From positions 1-43,137 of the forward strand of contig NZ_NSGJ01000043.1 in the NCBI RefSeq assembly GCF_002286775.1: DNA of 43,137 bases. Direction: 5' to 3'. The translations under genes were made by a program, and so were the position numbers. Positions 16,375 to 24,549 of this stretch are shown piece by piece (the stretch's first letter is position 1; each line of letters opens with the position of its first letter). The stretch comes from Myroides sp. N17-2 (lineage in GTDB: Bacteria > Bacteroidota > Bacteroidia > Flavobacteriales > Flavobacteriaceae). The notes beneath the pieces are model-generated. The model was not told the origin of the DNA, did no database searches, and worked only from the letters and a program-made list of their open reading frames with translations.

Positions 16375-18618
16375 TTACAATTGAGAATTTTCCAGAATAT
16401 TCCGAGCATTTACCAATTCTTTAATTTTGTTCTCTACCTTTGTAAAATCAATATTATTATCAATTAAACAAGTACAAGATTTTGTAATTTCAATTTCCGT
16501 ATCCTTGTCCAAATCTTCAATCTTTTCTATATTTTTTATAAAACCTAAATCTTCAAGTTTTTTAACTACTTCGTTTGGTAAACTACGTCCATTTCTGTCA
16601 AAGAATAACAATGAAAATTTATCGTTTAAATAGCGAATATCTAATGCAAAATGATAATTTTTATACAGCCAATTATCAACACCTGCACAAGGTTCATAAT
16701 CAGCACTGTCCCAATAAAAAGTATTTGTAAATGGATTAAATTCAGATTCTTTTAATTTTGTTTTGTAAAAAACATACGACCTCAACTCTGCTTTTCGTTT
16801 CCATCTATTTGCGTTACTTCTTGCTAAATAAATCTGCTTATCGGTTTTATCAATCTGATAATTCTCACAATATTCAACTATTCCAACATTTTTAATGAAT
16901 AGAGACTTCCAATCCGTATTATTTTCCTGAAAATCATTAACAATCTGTTGTAAACTATCTTTTAGATTATCAGCATCAACATTATCTAATAATTGCTTTA
17001 AGTAACTGCTTTTGGTATCATCACTAAATACTTTTCGCCAATTATCCATTTTTGCTCTTAAACTATTTTCGAAATTGCAGAATGTATAATGTCCTGAAAT
17101 AGCAGGTAAATAATCTCCAAAAGTCAGTAATGCTCTTTGAAATAAACAATAGTGTTTGTTTTGAAACTCAGAACCAAATAGCTCATTCAATTTTTCGGAA
17201 TAACCTGAAAAGTTATCAATATCATACCCATTATTTGTTTTTGCATAATCTAAAATAAAGCCGATTTGTCCATTGAAATAAGAATGATTTTCTGTTTTTT
17301 CGATTACTTCACGCCATTTATTTGAATTGCCAAAAAGAACTAGTTTTGCTTTTATCTTTTCTTCTTCGACTTGATTCTGGAGGAATCCTAAAACTTTATT
17401 TTCTGGAATAATTATATACCCATAAATGTCTTCGATATTCTTTGCTAAATTTTTAATAGAGCGAATTGCTTTATAAAACTCGTGAGGTGCTTGAATAAGT
17501 GAATTGTTAATTAAATTTTTGCAAATCCTTAACCATCTGTTGTATGCTTCAAAATTTGTATTATTGACATCTCCACAGTGAATAAAGAATTGAGCAACAG
17601 CATAAAACCGAAGATATTCCCAATAATCAGGGTTTGGCTTTAAAAACTCTTCAAAATACTTTTCAGCATCTTTATAAGTTGTCAAAGCATCAAATATTTT
17701 TGAAATGGTTTTTAAGTACTCAGATGAATAAATTTCTTTGTATCTGCTGAATATCGCAAAATTATCTTTATCGATTTTATTAATATCCTTATTTTCTACC
17801 CAAAAACATAGCGAGATGTTTTCAATGAATTTTAAATATTTTCTATCAATTTCTTCCAAGTTAATTTGTAGGTTGTCTTTCTCAAACTTCCAAAAAATAT
17901 CCAACCACTCATTATCTAATTTTGATTTATTATCTTGGTCAAAAAGAACTGAAAAATTTGCTTTGAAATTTTCAAAATCGGTGAGCGGTTTTCCACGAGA
18001 ATTCATTTTTACATAAATTTCATCATCTAGTTTGAATTGTTCTAATGGTAAAAAATGAAAAATCACAGGGCAATTTTCACTACACAACAAATTGAATAAA
18101 TCTTCATTTGGATTTGTAAATTTCTGTTGAATAACATCTAGCATTTTCAACATCGCTTTTATTGTCGGGTCACTTTTCCATGATAAGAAAAACCATTTTG
18201 CGTTGATAATCTGTTCGCTTATTTTTTGTTCAGGATTATATTTAACGCTTTCTTTTACTAATTTCAAGCAAAAATCTTCCGAACTCGGACGAGTTTCATA
18301 AGTGAATTTCGATAAAACTTTATTGTTTTCCTCAGTCAAGGTTCCTAATGATAAAAACCAATGTAATAAAAACAGAGTTGTTAATCGTTGTTGTCCATCG
18401 AGTGGAATCAATTCTTGATTATCTACTTTTCCATAAACAAAATGCAAATTGATTTTTGTTTGGCTTCTCAACGATTTTTCCATATCACCAACAATATCAC
18501 ATGCTGCTTTTTGTAGGTCAGAATATAATCTATCTTGAACATAATCTCTTTGAATTGCAGGAATTTCTATCGTGTATTCGGAAATTAAATTCCAAAAGCT
18601 AAATTCTTTATTCTCCAT
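16375..18618 (-). CDS. DUF262 protein (GmrSD-like N-terminal domain), no clear HNH domain
   Basis: From the ATG at 18618 the protein is 747 residues. The DUF262 domain is clear: EIPAIQRDYVQ near residue 20, LDGQQRLTTLFLLHW near 75 and DEIYVKMNSRGKPLTDFENFKA near 200. In GmrSD, BrxU and SspE relatives this domain binds and hydrolyses nucleotide and controls a nuclease. The C-terminal 400 residues show no DUF1524 H-x-x-x-x motif that I can see, unlike its upstream neighbour. It overlaps that neighbour by 11 bases, with the start codon inside its stop region. The two may form a heteromeric complex, with this protein as the non-nuclease subunit. An in-frame ATG at 18642 is the alternative start. 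Confidence 0.82.
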   Translation of the reverse strand: MENKEFSFWNLISEYTIEIPAIQRDYVQDRLYSDLQKAACDIVGDMEKSLRSQTKINLHFVYGKVDNQELIPLDGQQRLTTLFLLHWFLSLGTLTEENNKVLSKFTYETRPSSEDFCLKLVKESVKYNPEQKISEQIINAKWFFLSWKSDPTIKAMLKMLDVIQQKFTNPNEDLFNLLCSENCPVIFHFLPLEQFKLDDEIYVKMNSRGKPLTDFENFKANFSVLFDQDNKSKLDNEWLDIFWKFEKDNLQINLEEIDRKYLKFIENISLCFWVENKDINKIDKDNFAIFSRYKEIYSSEYLKTISKIFDALTTYKDAEKYFEEFLKPNPDYWEYLRFYAVAQFFIHCGDVNNTNFEAYNRWLRICKNLINNSLIQAPHEFYKAIRSIKNLAKNIEDIYGYIIIPENKVLGFLQNQVEEEKIKAKLVLFGNSNKWREVIEKTENHSYFNGQIGFILDYAKTNNGYDIDNFSGYSEKLNELFGSEFQNKHYCLFQRALLTFGDYLPAISGHYTFCNFENSLRAKMDNWRKVFSDDTKSSYLKQLLDNVDADNLKDSLQQIVNDFQENNTDWKSLFIKNVGIVEYCENYQIDKTDKQIYLARSNANRWKRKAELRSYVFYKTKLKESEFNPFTNTFYWDSADYEPCAGVDNWLYKNYHFALDIRYLNDKFSLLFFDRNGRSLPNEVVKKLEDLGFIKNIEKIEDLDKDTEIEITKSCTCLIDNNIDFTKVENKIKELVNARNILENSQL

Positions 18619-20416
18619 AATATTCTTTCTTGATTTTAACATAATCTGTTAATACGCTTTTCATTTCTGCAAGATATGCGTCCATATCTTTTTTATCCCA
18701 TTTTACATTTTGTTCTACATTTTTCGAGTAATATTTCAAGAAAACATTTTTAGTGCAAATGGGAATAAACGAACCTTTTTCATCTAGTAACTTGATTTTA
18801 TCTCTTTTTCTGTGGAAAGGCGAGTTATTTAAGCTTGAATTGTCGGATGGTGTCAGCAATGCGAGATTTTTTATCGAATGAATGGTTGAACCTGCGTCGG
18901 ATGATAAATCAAATATTTCCTTCTGTAAATTAACAAATCGGGTTTGGTCAATATCAGGCATTGCAAGTAATTCAATAATCTCTTTTGATAATTCTGCTTG
19001 TTTAAAAATGAAAAAATCATTTTTTTGTTCTTCTAATAATTGTCTTTTATCTTTTTCATTTGTAATTTCTTCGGATAGCTGAGCATGAATATGTTCTAAA
19101 CTCCAACTTGAAATTCTGTCAAAAGAAAATTTGTTAAACCCTCCATTCATTGTTGTAATAACATTGAAAAGCAACAGAATTTCCTTTGCTTTTTTAGTAT
19201 TATCGTCATAACCGATTTCATTGAAATCAATTTCGTCAAAATGTGATTTTATTTTTTCTTGCAGTTCCTTAACAAATTGAGATTTTGAATTTGTTTCGGC
19301 TAATTCCTTTACCTTTTCAATGGTGTTTTCAGCACCTCCAACTTGTAATAAAAAACCGATGAGATGAAAATAAATGTATTTATTTTCTTCATCTTTATTG
19401 CTATACCATTCTACAAAAGTGCGATAATAGGTTTTTATTTCGTCCCAAAGAAAATCACGAGTATTACTGAATTTACTGCCTTCATAAATTTTTATATTTT
19501 TTAAAATCAAATCATTAAATACATGGAATGACCAATACCTGTCAAGGTTTTTGTTAATTTTCGGATTGGTTTGTTTTTCATATTTTGTAGCAACCAAATC
19601 AAAAATAAATTCAATATGGTTTAAGTATGACTTTGAGGGATTTATAAAATGCCAAAAATCTTTTTTTCGTAATGTGTTTTCAATATCGTCCCATTCATAA
19701 CCGATTTTTATTTGATGTTTCTTTTTGTCTTTATCACTATCAGTTAAATAAAAAATTGCTTTAATTAGTTCTGCATTTGTCAAATCAATTTTTCCCTGAT
19801 TGTATTTTGCAAAGGTTACATTTGGCTTTTCTTTTGTATCGCTATTTATGTTGATTGGGTACCAAATAAAACGAATGTTGTTTGCTTCATCATCATCATT
19901 TTCATTAGGTTCATGAGAAATTAAAGTGTCTACAAATTTTCCAATCGTAGGTTTATTTTCTTCAAACCATTGTTTGATAGTGAGAAAAGCATCGCTCATT
20001 CGATAAAAATCAATATTGGTTTTGTTTAATTCTGTTGTTAAAGTAATATCCTTCAAAAATTGTCTGCTACTATAATTATCTTTTTCCCTAGTTTCATATT
20101 CAATAGAAAATAAATCAGTTGGTATCCCATAGTCGCCTTTTGTGGAAAGATATGATAAAAGAATATAAACAGATGTAAGCCGTTGTTGTCCATCTACAAC
20201 TTCCCAAACCTCGTTTTCTTTTTGTGTTACAATCAAAGGTTGAAGACAATAAAACTCGCCAATTCCCTTATCTTTCTTTTTTTGAAATTCAAGAATATCA
20301 TTTAGTAAATCAATAATTTGTTGTTCTTCCCAACGATACCCTCGTTGATATGCAGGAATAAAAAAGCTCATTCCCAATAGTTCACTAATTGGTTTTGTTG
20401 ATATGTTGTTGTTCAT
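18608..20416 (-). CDS. DUF262-DUF1524 protein, GmrSD-type nuclease
   Basis: This 602-residue protein has both halves of a GmrSD-type enzyme. The N-terminal DUF262 domain has IPAYQRGYRWEEQQI near 18-32 and VVDGQQRLTSVYILL near 78. The C-terminal DUF1524 HNH region has SWSLEHIHAQLSEE near 440 and NLALLTPSDNSSLNN near 520, followed by PFHRKRDKI. Family members cut DNA with modified bases or phosphorothioates in a nucleotide-dependent way. The start ATG overlaps the exonuclease stop by 4 bases (ATGA), showing translational coupling. It is the likely effector of the block; the DNA mark it recognises is unknown. Confidence 0.88.
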   Translation of the reverse strand: MNNNISTKPISELLGMSFFIPAYQRGYRWEEQQIIDLLNDILEFQKKKDKGIGEFYCLQPLIVTQKENEVWEVVDGQQRLTSVYILLSYLSTKGDYGIPTDLFSIEYETREKDNYSSRQFLKDITLTTELNKTNIDFYRMSDAFLTIKQWFEENKPTIGKFVDTLISHEPNENDDDEANNIRFIWYPININSDTKEKPNVTFAKYNQGKIDLTNAELIKAIFYLTDSDKDKKKHQIKIGYEWDDIENTLRKKDFWHFINPSKSYLNHIEFIFDLVATKYEKQTNPKINKNLDRYWSFHVFNDLILKNIKIYEGSKFSNTRDFLWDEIKTYYRTFVEWYSNKDEENKYIYFHLIGFLLQVGGAENTIEKVKELAETNSKSQFVKELQEKIKSHFDEIDFNEIGYDDNTKKAKEILLLFNVITTMNGGFNKFSFDRISSWSLEHIHAQLSEEITNEKDKRQLLEEQKNDFFIFKQAELSKEIIELLAMPDIDQTRFVNLQKEIFDLSSDAGSTIHSIKNLALLTPSDNSSLNNSPFHRKRDKIKLLDEKGSFIPICTKNVFLKYYSKNVEQNVKWDKKDMDAYLAEMKSVLTDYVKIKKEYYGE

Positions 20417-20904
20417 TTTTTATTCTGTTTTATACTTTGCAAATGTATCAAAAACAATTCAGCACAGGCTTTAGCATCGCTTAAAGCATCATGATGATTT
20501 AATGAAATTTGATACTGATTACACAATGACGCTAAATTTTGTCTAAAAAGACGATATGTACAATGTTTTTCATATTCGGGATTTTCCATTCCATAATATT
20601 CCAATGTTTTTTCTAAAACTGGAAAATCAAAAGACAAGCCATTGTGAGCTACAACGGCTTGTCCTTTGATATAAGGTTCTATTTTGTGCCAGACTTTGTC
20701 AAAAGTGAGGGCTTCTTTTGTCATATCTGGAGTTATGCCGTGAATGTCAATAAATCTTTCCCAATAATAATTATTTGGTGGTTGTATTAATAAATTTACT
20801 TCATCAGTGATAATACCATTATTGACACGAACAAGTCCAACCTGACAAATACTCCAACGATAACCTTGTGCAGTTTCAAAGTCTATTGCGGTAAAACATT
20901 CCAT
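20413..20904 (-). CDS. DEDDh 3'-5' exonuclease (DnaQ/RNase T-like)
   Basis: This 163-residue exonuclease has the complete catalytic set: D8 and E10 (AIDFETA), D93 (AHNGLSFDFPVL), H138 and D143 (HHDALSDAKACAEL). It is a stand-alone domain like DnaQ epsilon subunits or RNase T, so it trims DNA or RNA 3' ends with two metal ions. The N-terminal residues after the first motif, GYRWSICQVGLV, are typical of the branch annotated as '3'-5' exonuclease' in many bacteria. Its ATG immediately follows the zinc-finger gene stop, and its end overlaps the DUF262-DUF1524 start by 4 bases. This placement ties it to the nuclease module. Confidence 0.9.
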   Translation of the reverse strand: MECFTAIDFETAQGYRWSICQVGLVRVNNGIITDEVNLLIQPPNNYYWERFIDIHGITPDMTKEALTFDKVWHKIEPYIKGQAVVAHNGLSFDFPVLEKTLEYYGMENPEYEKHCTYRLFRQNLASLCNQYQISLNHHDALSDAKACAELFLIHLQSIKQNKK

Positions 20905-21156
20905 TTACAAAGCAGGTGCATGTTTTCCTTTGTGTGAGCCATTTGGGTGTCTCATACACGAACCACTTGTTAAGCTTGAAAGAGATGAATACTTTGTCCC
21001 GCAATGCTTACACACATACTGCGATTTTTCGCTTCCCTCATATAGTTTGTGTTTTCCTTTATGAGAGCCATTGGGATGTCGCATACACGAACCACTTGTT
21101 AGACTTGATACGCTGGAATACTTTGTTCCGCAATACTCACAATAATAATTTGCCAT
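20905..21156 (-). CDS. Tandem two-finger zinc protein
   Basis: This 83-residue protein is two nearly identical units. Each contains Y-x-C-x-x-C-G-T-K-Y-S-S, then SLTSGSCMRHPNG and SHKGKH. The likely ligands are C6, C9, C24, H27, H32 and H36 in unit 1 and C49, C52, C67, H70, H75 and H79 in unit 2. The two units are also alike at the DNA level, so the duplication is recent or kept identical. It should bind zinc and perhaps nucleic acid or a partner protein. It is the first gene of the eight-gene block and abuts the exonuclease gene without a gap, so it may guide the exonuclease or the DUF262 proteins. The family is otherwise undescribed to me. Confidence 0.75.
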   Translation of the reverse strand: MANYYCEYCGTKYSSVSSLTSGSCMRHPNGSHKGKHKLYEGSEKSQYVCKHCGTKYSSLSSLTSGSCMRHPNGSHKGKHAPAL

Positions 21157-21218
21157 AATCTGTAATGTTTTATATTATGCCTACTCTCAAAGTTTTCAGC
21201 TTTCCTTATTTTACATAG

Positions 21219-21226
21219 CAAAAATA
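21219..21226 (-). promoter_or_regulatory. Candidate promoter -7 element TATTTTTG for the eight-gene block
   Basis: This exact TAnnTTTG match on the minus strand lies 62 bases before the ATG at 21156. A TTG lies about 15 bases further upstream. It is the only gap wide enough for a main promoter ahead of the zinc-finger gene. Confidence 0.5.
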
Positions 21227-21293
21227 CTTAAAGAGTAAGCCAATCCGTGTCACACTCTAAATTATAAAAAAAATAGCACTAAGAATCTGTATA

Positions 21294-22559
21294 TTATCTT
21301 CTATGTTTTGGATGTTTTTTCTTCTTCATCCGATTAGCAAACTGTTCTTCTTCGTAATCCTCGCCTTGTGCATCGGATAACAGGCTAAACAATCCCAAAT
21401 CGGTATTAGGCGAATGTTCCTGTGAGAGAAACTCAAAAAGGTCTTTTGTCGGTAGATTGTCTATTTCATTTGCTTTAGAAACAGGGTTATCTTGTATCTT
21501 CAATTCGGGTTTATTGTCATTGTTCCACCAATCGTTAAACATATTTGCCGATAAGTTTCTGTCTAATTGTGAGCCGTTCCAAACGGTTCGAACTTCGTGA
21601 TCAATAAAGGTCATACCGTAAATTCGTCCTTCACTATTACGTCTTACAACTGTATTAATACCCTGCTCGGTCAACTGCTTTTTAAAATCTGTTTCGTTGC
21701 TTGTGGTATGTATGGCAAGCTCCACCGTATTTTTCAGAACAGACCTCACAGAGCTGGTTTTCATTTTCTCTTTGGACTGCTCAAAGTGTTTTTGCAGATG
21801 TGCAACGCCTGCATCTTTCCCGAAAAGTGATGCTTTGAACGGATTGCTTACCTTGTTTCCGTTTTCGTCCAATGCTACATATATCAATCCGTTTACGGGC
21901 TGTCCGTTTCGCTCGCCTTTGACTTCTTCCGCTGTAATATTGAAAAGTGACAACAAAGCGTTGTAACTACCCATAGTAGAAAAGTTATAATACTTTGGTA
22001 AATACCGTACTACCGAAGCAATCTGACTTTTGATGTCTCCATTTTTATGATTTACAGGTTTGAAAACTTTATTCGTTTGTTTCTGCTCCTGTTCCGTTGC
22101 CTTTTTCATATTATATTTCTGTTCCAAATCCCGACAGATAGCCATTGAGCGTGGATGGTCGTAATCATCGGGGATTTTCTTTCCGTCAATACAAACACAG
22201 GTCGAAACGATATGAATGTGCGTTCTATCAATATCCGTATGTTTGAAAACAATATAGGGCTGACTATCATATCCCATACGCTCCATATATACACGAGCCA
22301 TTTCAGTAAACTGTTCGCCGCTGACCTCGTCTTTCGGATCTGGGTTCAACGATATATGCCGAACCGTCTTTTCTGTTTTGATATTTGCTGATAAATACGG
22401 CTCAAAACATTTATTAAAATAGGCAACGGAATACTTACCGTCCACTGTGTCGGGTATCTTGTTCAGTAATAAAACCGCTCCGTTTTCATTGTCCACTTTC
22501 TGTTGATTGTACAGAATCGCTCCGTACATATTGCTTCCTTTTCCGATTTTTGCAATCAT
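21294..22559 (-). CDS. mobB: Relaxase MobB (MOBP-type mobilization nuclease)
   Basis: This 421-residue DNA relaxase nicks the element's oriT and stays bound to the 5' end during transfer. The N-terminus IAKIGKGSNMYGAILYN is the typical start of Bacteroidota relaxases. The metal-binding histidine motif is DRTHIHIVSTCV near 125. The first part also has VRHISLNPDP, matching motif I. In Bacteroidota nomenclature this is MobB, encoded after MobA. It starts 4 bases downstream of the mobA stop. The C-terminal part is lysine-rich (RMKKKKHPKHRR). No MobC coupling ATPase follows; the eight-gene defence block occupies that place. Confidence 0.9.
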   Translation of the reverse strand: MIAKIGKGSNMYGAILYNQQKVDNENGAVLLLNKIPDTVDGKYSVAYFNKCFEPYLSANIKTEKTVRHISLNPDPKDEVSGEQFTEMARVYMERMGYDSQPYIVFKHTDIDRTHIHIVSTCVCIDGKKIPDDYDHPRSMAICRDLEQKYNMKKATEQEQKQTNKVFKPVNHKNGDIKSQIASVVRYLPKYYNFSTMGSYNALLSLFNITAEEVKGERNGQPVNGLIYVALDENGNKVSNPFKASLFGKDAGVAHLQKHFEQSKEKMKTSSVRSVLKNTVELAIHTTSNETDFKKQLTEQGINTVVRRNSEGRIYGMTFIDHEVRTVWNGSQLDRNLSANMFNDWWNNDNKPELKIQDNPVSKANEIDNLPTKDLFEFLSQEHSPNTDLGLFSLLSDAQGEDYEEEQFANRMKKKKHPKHRR

Positions 22560-22563
22560 ATTT

Positions 22564-22998
22564 TTATTCTTTTTTCAGATAATTTGCTTCAAATTCCTGT
22601 GTCAAACGGATGATTTCCTTAGTGACTTTTACCAATTCTATGGTTTCTTTTTCCAATTTAAAAAGGTACGTTCCTGCTTTTTTATCTGAAAAATTGCGGT
22701 ACAATATCTTCACAATCTGATTATAATTAGTTCCGATTGCCCTAAATTGGCTAAAAAATCGGGTCAACTTTTCGTGATATTCTATTGCATCCATATCAAT
22801 TTTAACGGTCTTTACCGTCTTCTGAAAGATGCAAGCTGTAATAAAATGAGCTATTACTTTCATTTCTGATTGGTCAAAAAGGGCAAGAAACTTGGCATTG
22901 TCTTCTGCATTTAGGTTAATGGAATACCGATTGACCGCAGGGTCGGTCTTCGGTTTTCTTCCTGTTTTTCTAATCTGTTTTCTGTTTTTCTCTTCCAT
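22564..22998 (-). CDS. mobA: Mobilization accessory protein MobA
   Basis: This 144-residue relaxosome protein has a basic N-terminus (KQIRKTGRKPKTDPAVNRY) and a ribbon-helix-helix-like start, RYSINLNAEDNAKFLALF. The GTNYNQIVKIL motif follows near 100; this is the conserved block of MobC-type relaxosome proteins. It binds oriT and positions the relaxase. It lies directly before the relaxase gene, and the hairpin-rich candidate oriT lies just upstream of it. Codon use is more GC-rich than in the host genes, as in the relaxase. Confidence 0.85.
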   Translation of the reverse strand: MEEKNRKQIRKTGRKPKTDPAVNRYSINLNAEDNAKFLALFDQSEMKVIAHFITACIFQKTVKTVKIDMDAIEYHEKLTRFFSQFRAIGTNYNQIVKILYRNFSDKKAGTYLFKLEKETIELVKVTKEIIRLTQEFEANYLKKE

Positions 22999-23535
22999 AA
23001 TAATCCATTTTAATTTTTAATAAACGTGCGACTTCGGAGCCGTTTCCAGCCCCCTGCAAGGGCAAGTGCTTTTGAGGTGCCGAAATTTATTTCGAGTACC
23101 TCAAAAGATAACTTGCTCTGAACAGGAGTTCAGAAAAATCCGTTTTGCAAACGGATTGGAGTTAGCAGGGAAAACCCATAGCTTCCATTACAAATTTCGG
23201 TAAGACTATTTGAATAACAACTATTTACAACAATGACAATGAACGCCAAATGATGCCACTGAATACCACCTTAAGGCAGATTGGGACTGCTTTTATTTCC
23301 TTTGTATATGGCTAGCTAGCTGATTGGTTATATCCTTAATGAAGTAACTAAACAGCATAAATCCCGACAGCAAATCTGCGTGATTGAATGCAGACGAATT
23401 ACAGATTTTTGAGTTAATGAACTACCTAATTAAGGGTATGCAGGTGCTTAGGTAGATAGGTAATTACATAGATACAACAGTATATACGGCTGATTGCTTA
23501 GTTAACCAAACAGCTAATTGGATATAATATTAAAA
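22999..23535. other. 537-base non-coding region between mobA and the DUF3408 gene, candidate oriT region
   Basis: No gene is visible. It holds three hairpins at 23062-23157 and, further right, repeated short motifs of the type GCTGATTG/GCTAATTG near 23320, 23490 and 23512. Divergent transcription on its two sides means it must also contain the promoters for mobA (leftward) and the DUF3408 gene (rightward), which I cannot place with confidence. Confidence 0.5.
23062..23157. repeat. Cluster of three hairpins, candidate oriT
   Basis: Hairpin 1: TTTTGAGGT (23070-23078) pairs with ACCTCAAAA (23098-23106), inner CGAAAT (23081-23086) with ATTTCG (23089-23094), and outer GCAAGT (23062-23067) with ACTTGC (23111-23116). 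Hairpin 2: a 7-bp stem around AGGA, about 23117-23134. Hairpin 3: AATCCGTTT (23137-23145) with AAACGGATT (23149-23157). Hairpins just upstream of mobA are what an oriT recognised by MobA/MobB would show. Confidence 0.55.
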
Positions 23536-24039
23536 ATGAGAGATATGATACACGAAGAAAACAAAAATCAGCAACCCGAAAAAGAGGATTTCTCTATTGA
23601 AAATTTCCTAACTGATGAAAAGAAACAACCTTCGACGAAGCAACAGGCAGTAAGACATCAGGATGACTTTACCAAACCCGATGTAGATGAGGAAGCTTTG
23701 ATGCTGGTAATCGCAGGGGAAGAACCTGCTGAAATTGAAACGGAGCGTACAAGACCGCCAGCAAATAATGCTAAAAAAATTACCTCTAAGCCAAAGAAAC
23801 TGGACAAAGAGGACTACTGCGGACAGTTCTTTAAAATCCCGAATACTACGGCAAGTAAAGGTAAATCGGTCTATGTGCGACAGGAACACCACGATACGTT
23901 TAGCAGACTTACCAACATTATGAGAATTGACAAGCTGACGATTTATGCGTATCTCGACAACATTATCGAATACCATTTTCAAGAGTTTGGGGAATTGATT
24001 AGCGAAATCTATAACGAGAAACACAAACCGTTGTTTTGA
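23536..24039 (+). CDS. DUF3408 family protein of Bacteroidota conjugative elements
   Basis: This 167-residue protein has a charged, low-complexity N-terminal half (EEKNKQQPEKEDF..., RPPANNAKKIT). A conserved C-terminal domain follows: YCGQFFKIPNTTAS, VYVRQEHHDTFSRLTN and DKLTIYAYLDNIIEYHF. That domain is DUF3408, usually encoded beside the partition and mobilization genes of Bacteroidota conjugative transposons, and thought to bind DNA in a ribbon-helix-helix-like way. The usual ParA/TraA neighbour is missing here, which points to a reduced element. The start is placed at the ATG at 23536; an in-frame TTG at 23518 is the alternative. Confidence 0.8.
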   Translation: MRDMIHEENKNQQPEKEDFSIENFLTDEKKQPSTKQQAVRHQDDFTKPDVDEEALMLVIAGEEPAEIETERTRPPANNAKKITSKPKKLDKEDYCGQFFKIPNTTASKGKSVYVRQEHHDTFSRLTNIMRIDKLTIYAYLDNIIEYHFQEFGELISEIYNEKHKPLF

Positions 24040-24129
24040 TTATGGTGTGTTGTTAGATGCGATGCGTTGCTCCCTCTTAAAATTATTTTCCAAAAGAAAA
24101 AAACAGAAAAAAAAGAAAGCCATTTTAAC

Positions 24130-24275
24130 AAGGCGGACAGGCGGAAAAACCAAAAGGAAACGGAATAAGTCCCGAAGGGTGGCAGGGCAAACACAACCAC
24201 TCGGCGAAGCCACCATATTTGCCCTGCCATTATGCCGTAGTCTTTTGGTTGGGTGGTGCGGTGGCTGTCCGCCTT
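24130..24275. repeat. Three-tier nested inverted repeat
   Basis: Three arms pair in perfect nesting: 24130-24140 with 24265-24275 (11 bp, AAGGCGGACAG), 24148-24156 with 24242-24250 (9 bp, AACCAAAAG) and 24180-24191 with 24218-24229 (12 bp, TGGCAGGGCAAA). The GC content is much higher than the surroundings. Such nesting implies a selected RNA or single-strand DNA fold. Confidence 0.65.
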
Positions 24276-24472
24276 ATCTTTGCTACCTTTTTATTGTTTT
24301 TTAATCAATTCCAATCAAAAAAAGGGTACAAAAAACATGTAAAGGCTAAGGATAGGGTGTTTTTTGTATGCTTTCCTTTATCCGTACAAAACTCTTTAAA
24401 TGTGTGAGGGCTTTGCAAGGAAAATTTAAAGTGTTTTGAGGATTACTTTCTATTCATATTGTGCCAATATAA

Positions 24473-24493
24473 GGCAAATACTGCCAAATACTG
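24473..24493. repeat. Two tandem GCCAAATACTG motifs
   Basis: GGCAAATACTG (24473-24483) and GCCAAATACTG (24483-24493) run head to tail, with a partial third copy after them. They lie 57 bases before the ATG at 24550. Related copies occur at 24936-24946 (inverted) and 24955-24965. They look like protein-binding iterons. Confidence 0.5.
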
Positions 24494-24549
24494 CCAAAAG
24501 AAAACAATACATTCCATTGTGTTCTATATTGGGTGCAAATTTTGAACCT

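Larger units (their letters stand above)
24040..24549. other. 510-base non-coding, strongly structured region in the island core
   Basis: No supported gene is present; open frames here are low-quality and cross the inverted repeats. The region holds the nested inverted repeat at 24130-24275, a further 9-bp repeat pair (24328-24336 with 24359-24367), and two tandem GCCAAATACTG-type motifs at 24473-24493 just before the next gene. Confidence 0.55.

Noticed and set aside
20905..21156. CRISPR-like or simple repeat reading of the duplicated zinc-finger DNA
   Set aside because: Only two copies exist and both are in one open frame with conserved metal ligands; it is a coding duplication.
21597..21966. 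Plus-strand frames opposite the relaxase
   Set aside because: They are complementary-strand shadows of mobB with unnatural composition.
24047..24407. Two overlapping plus-strand open frames in the island core
   Set aside because: They cross the nested inverted repeats, are lysine- or cysteine/tryptophan-rich without a foldable pattern and match no family; the DNA structure explains the region better.
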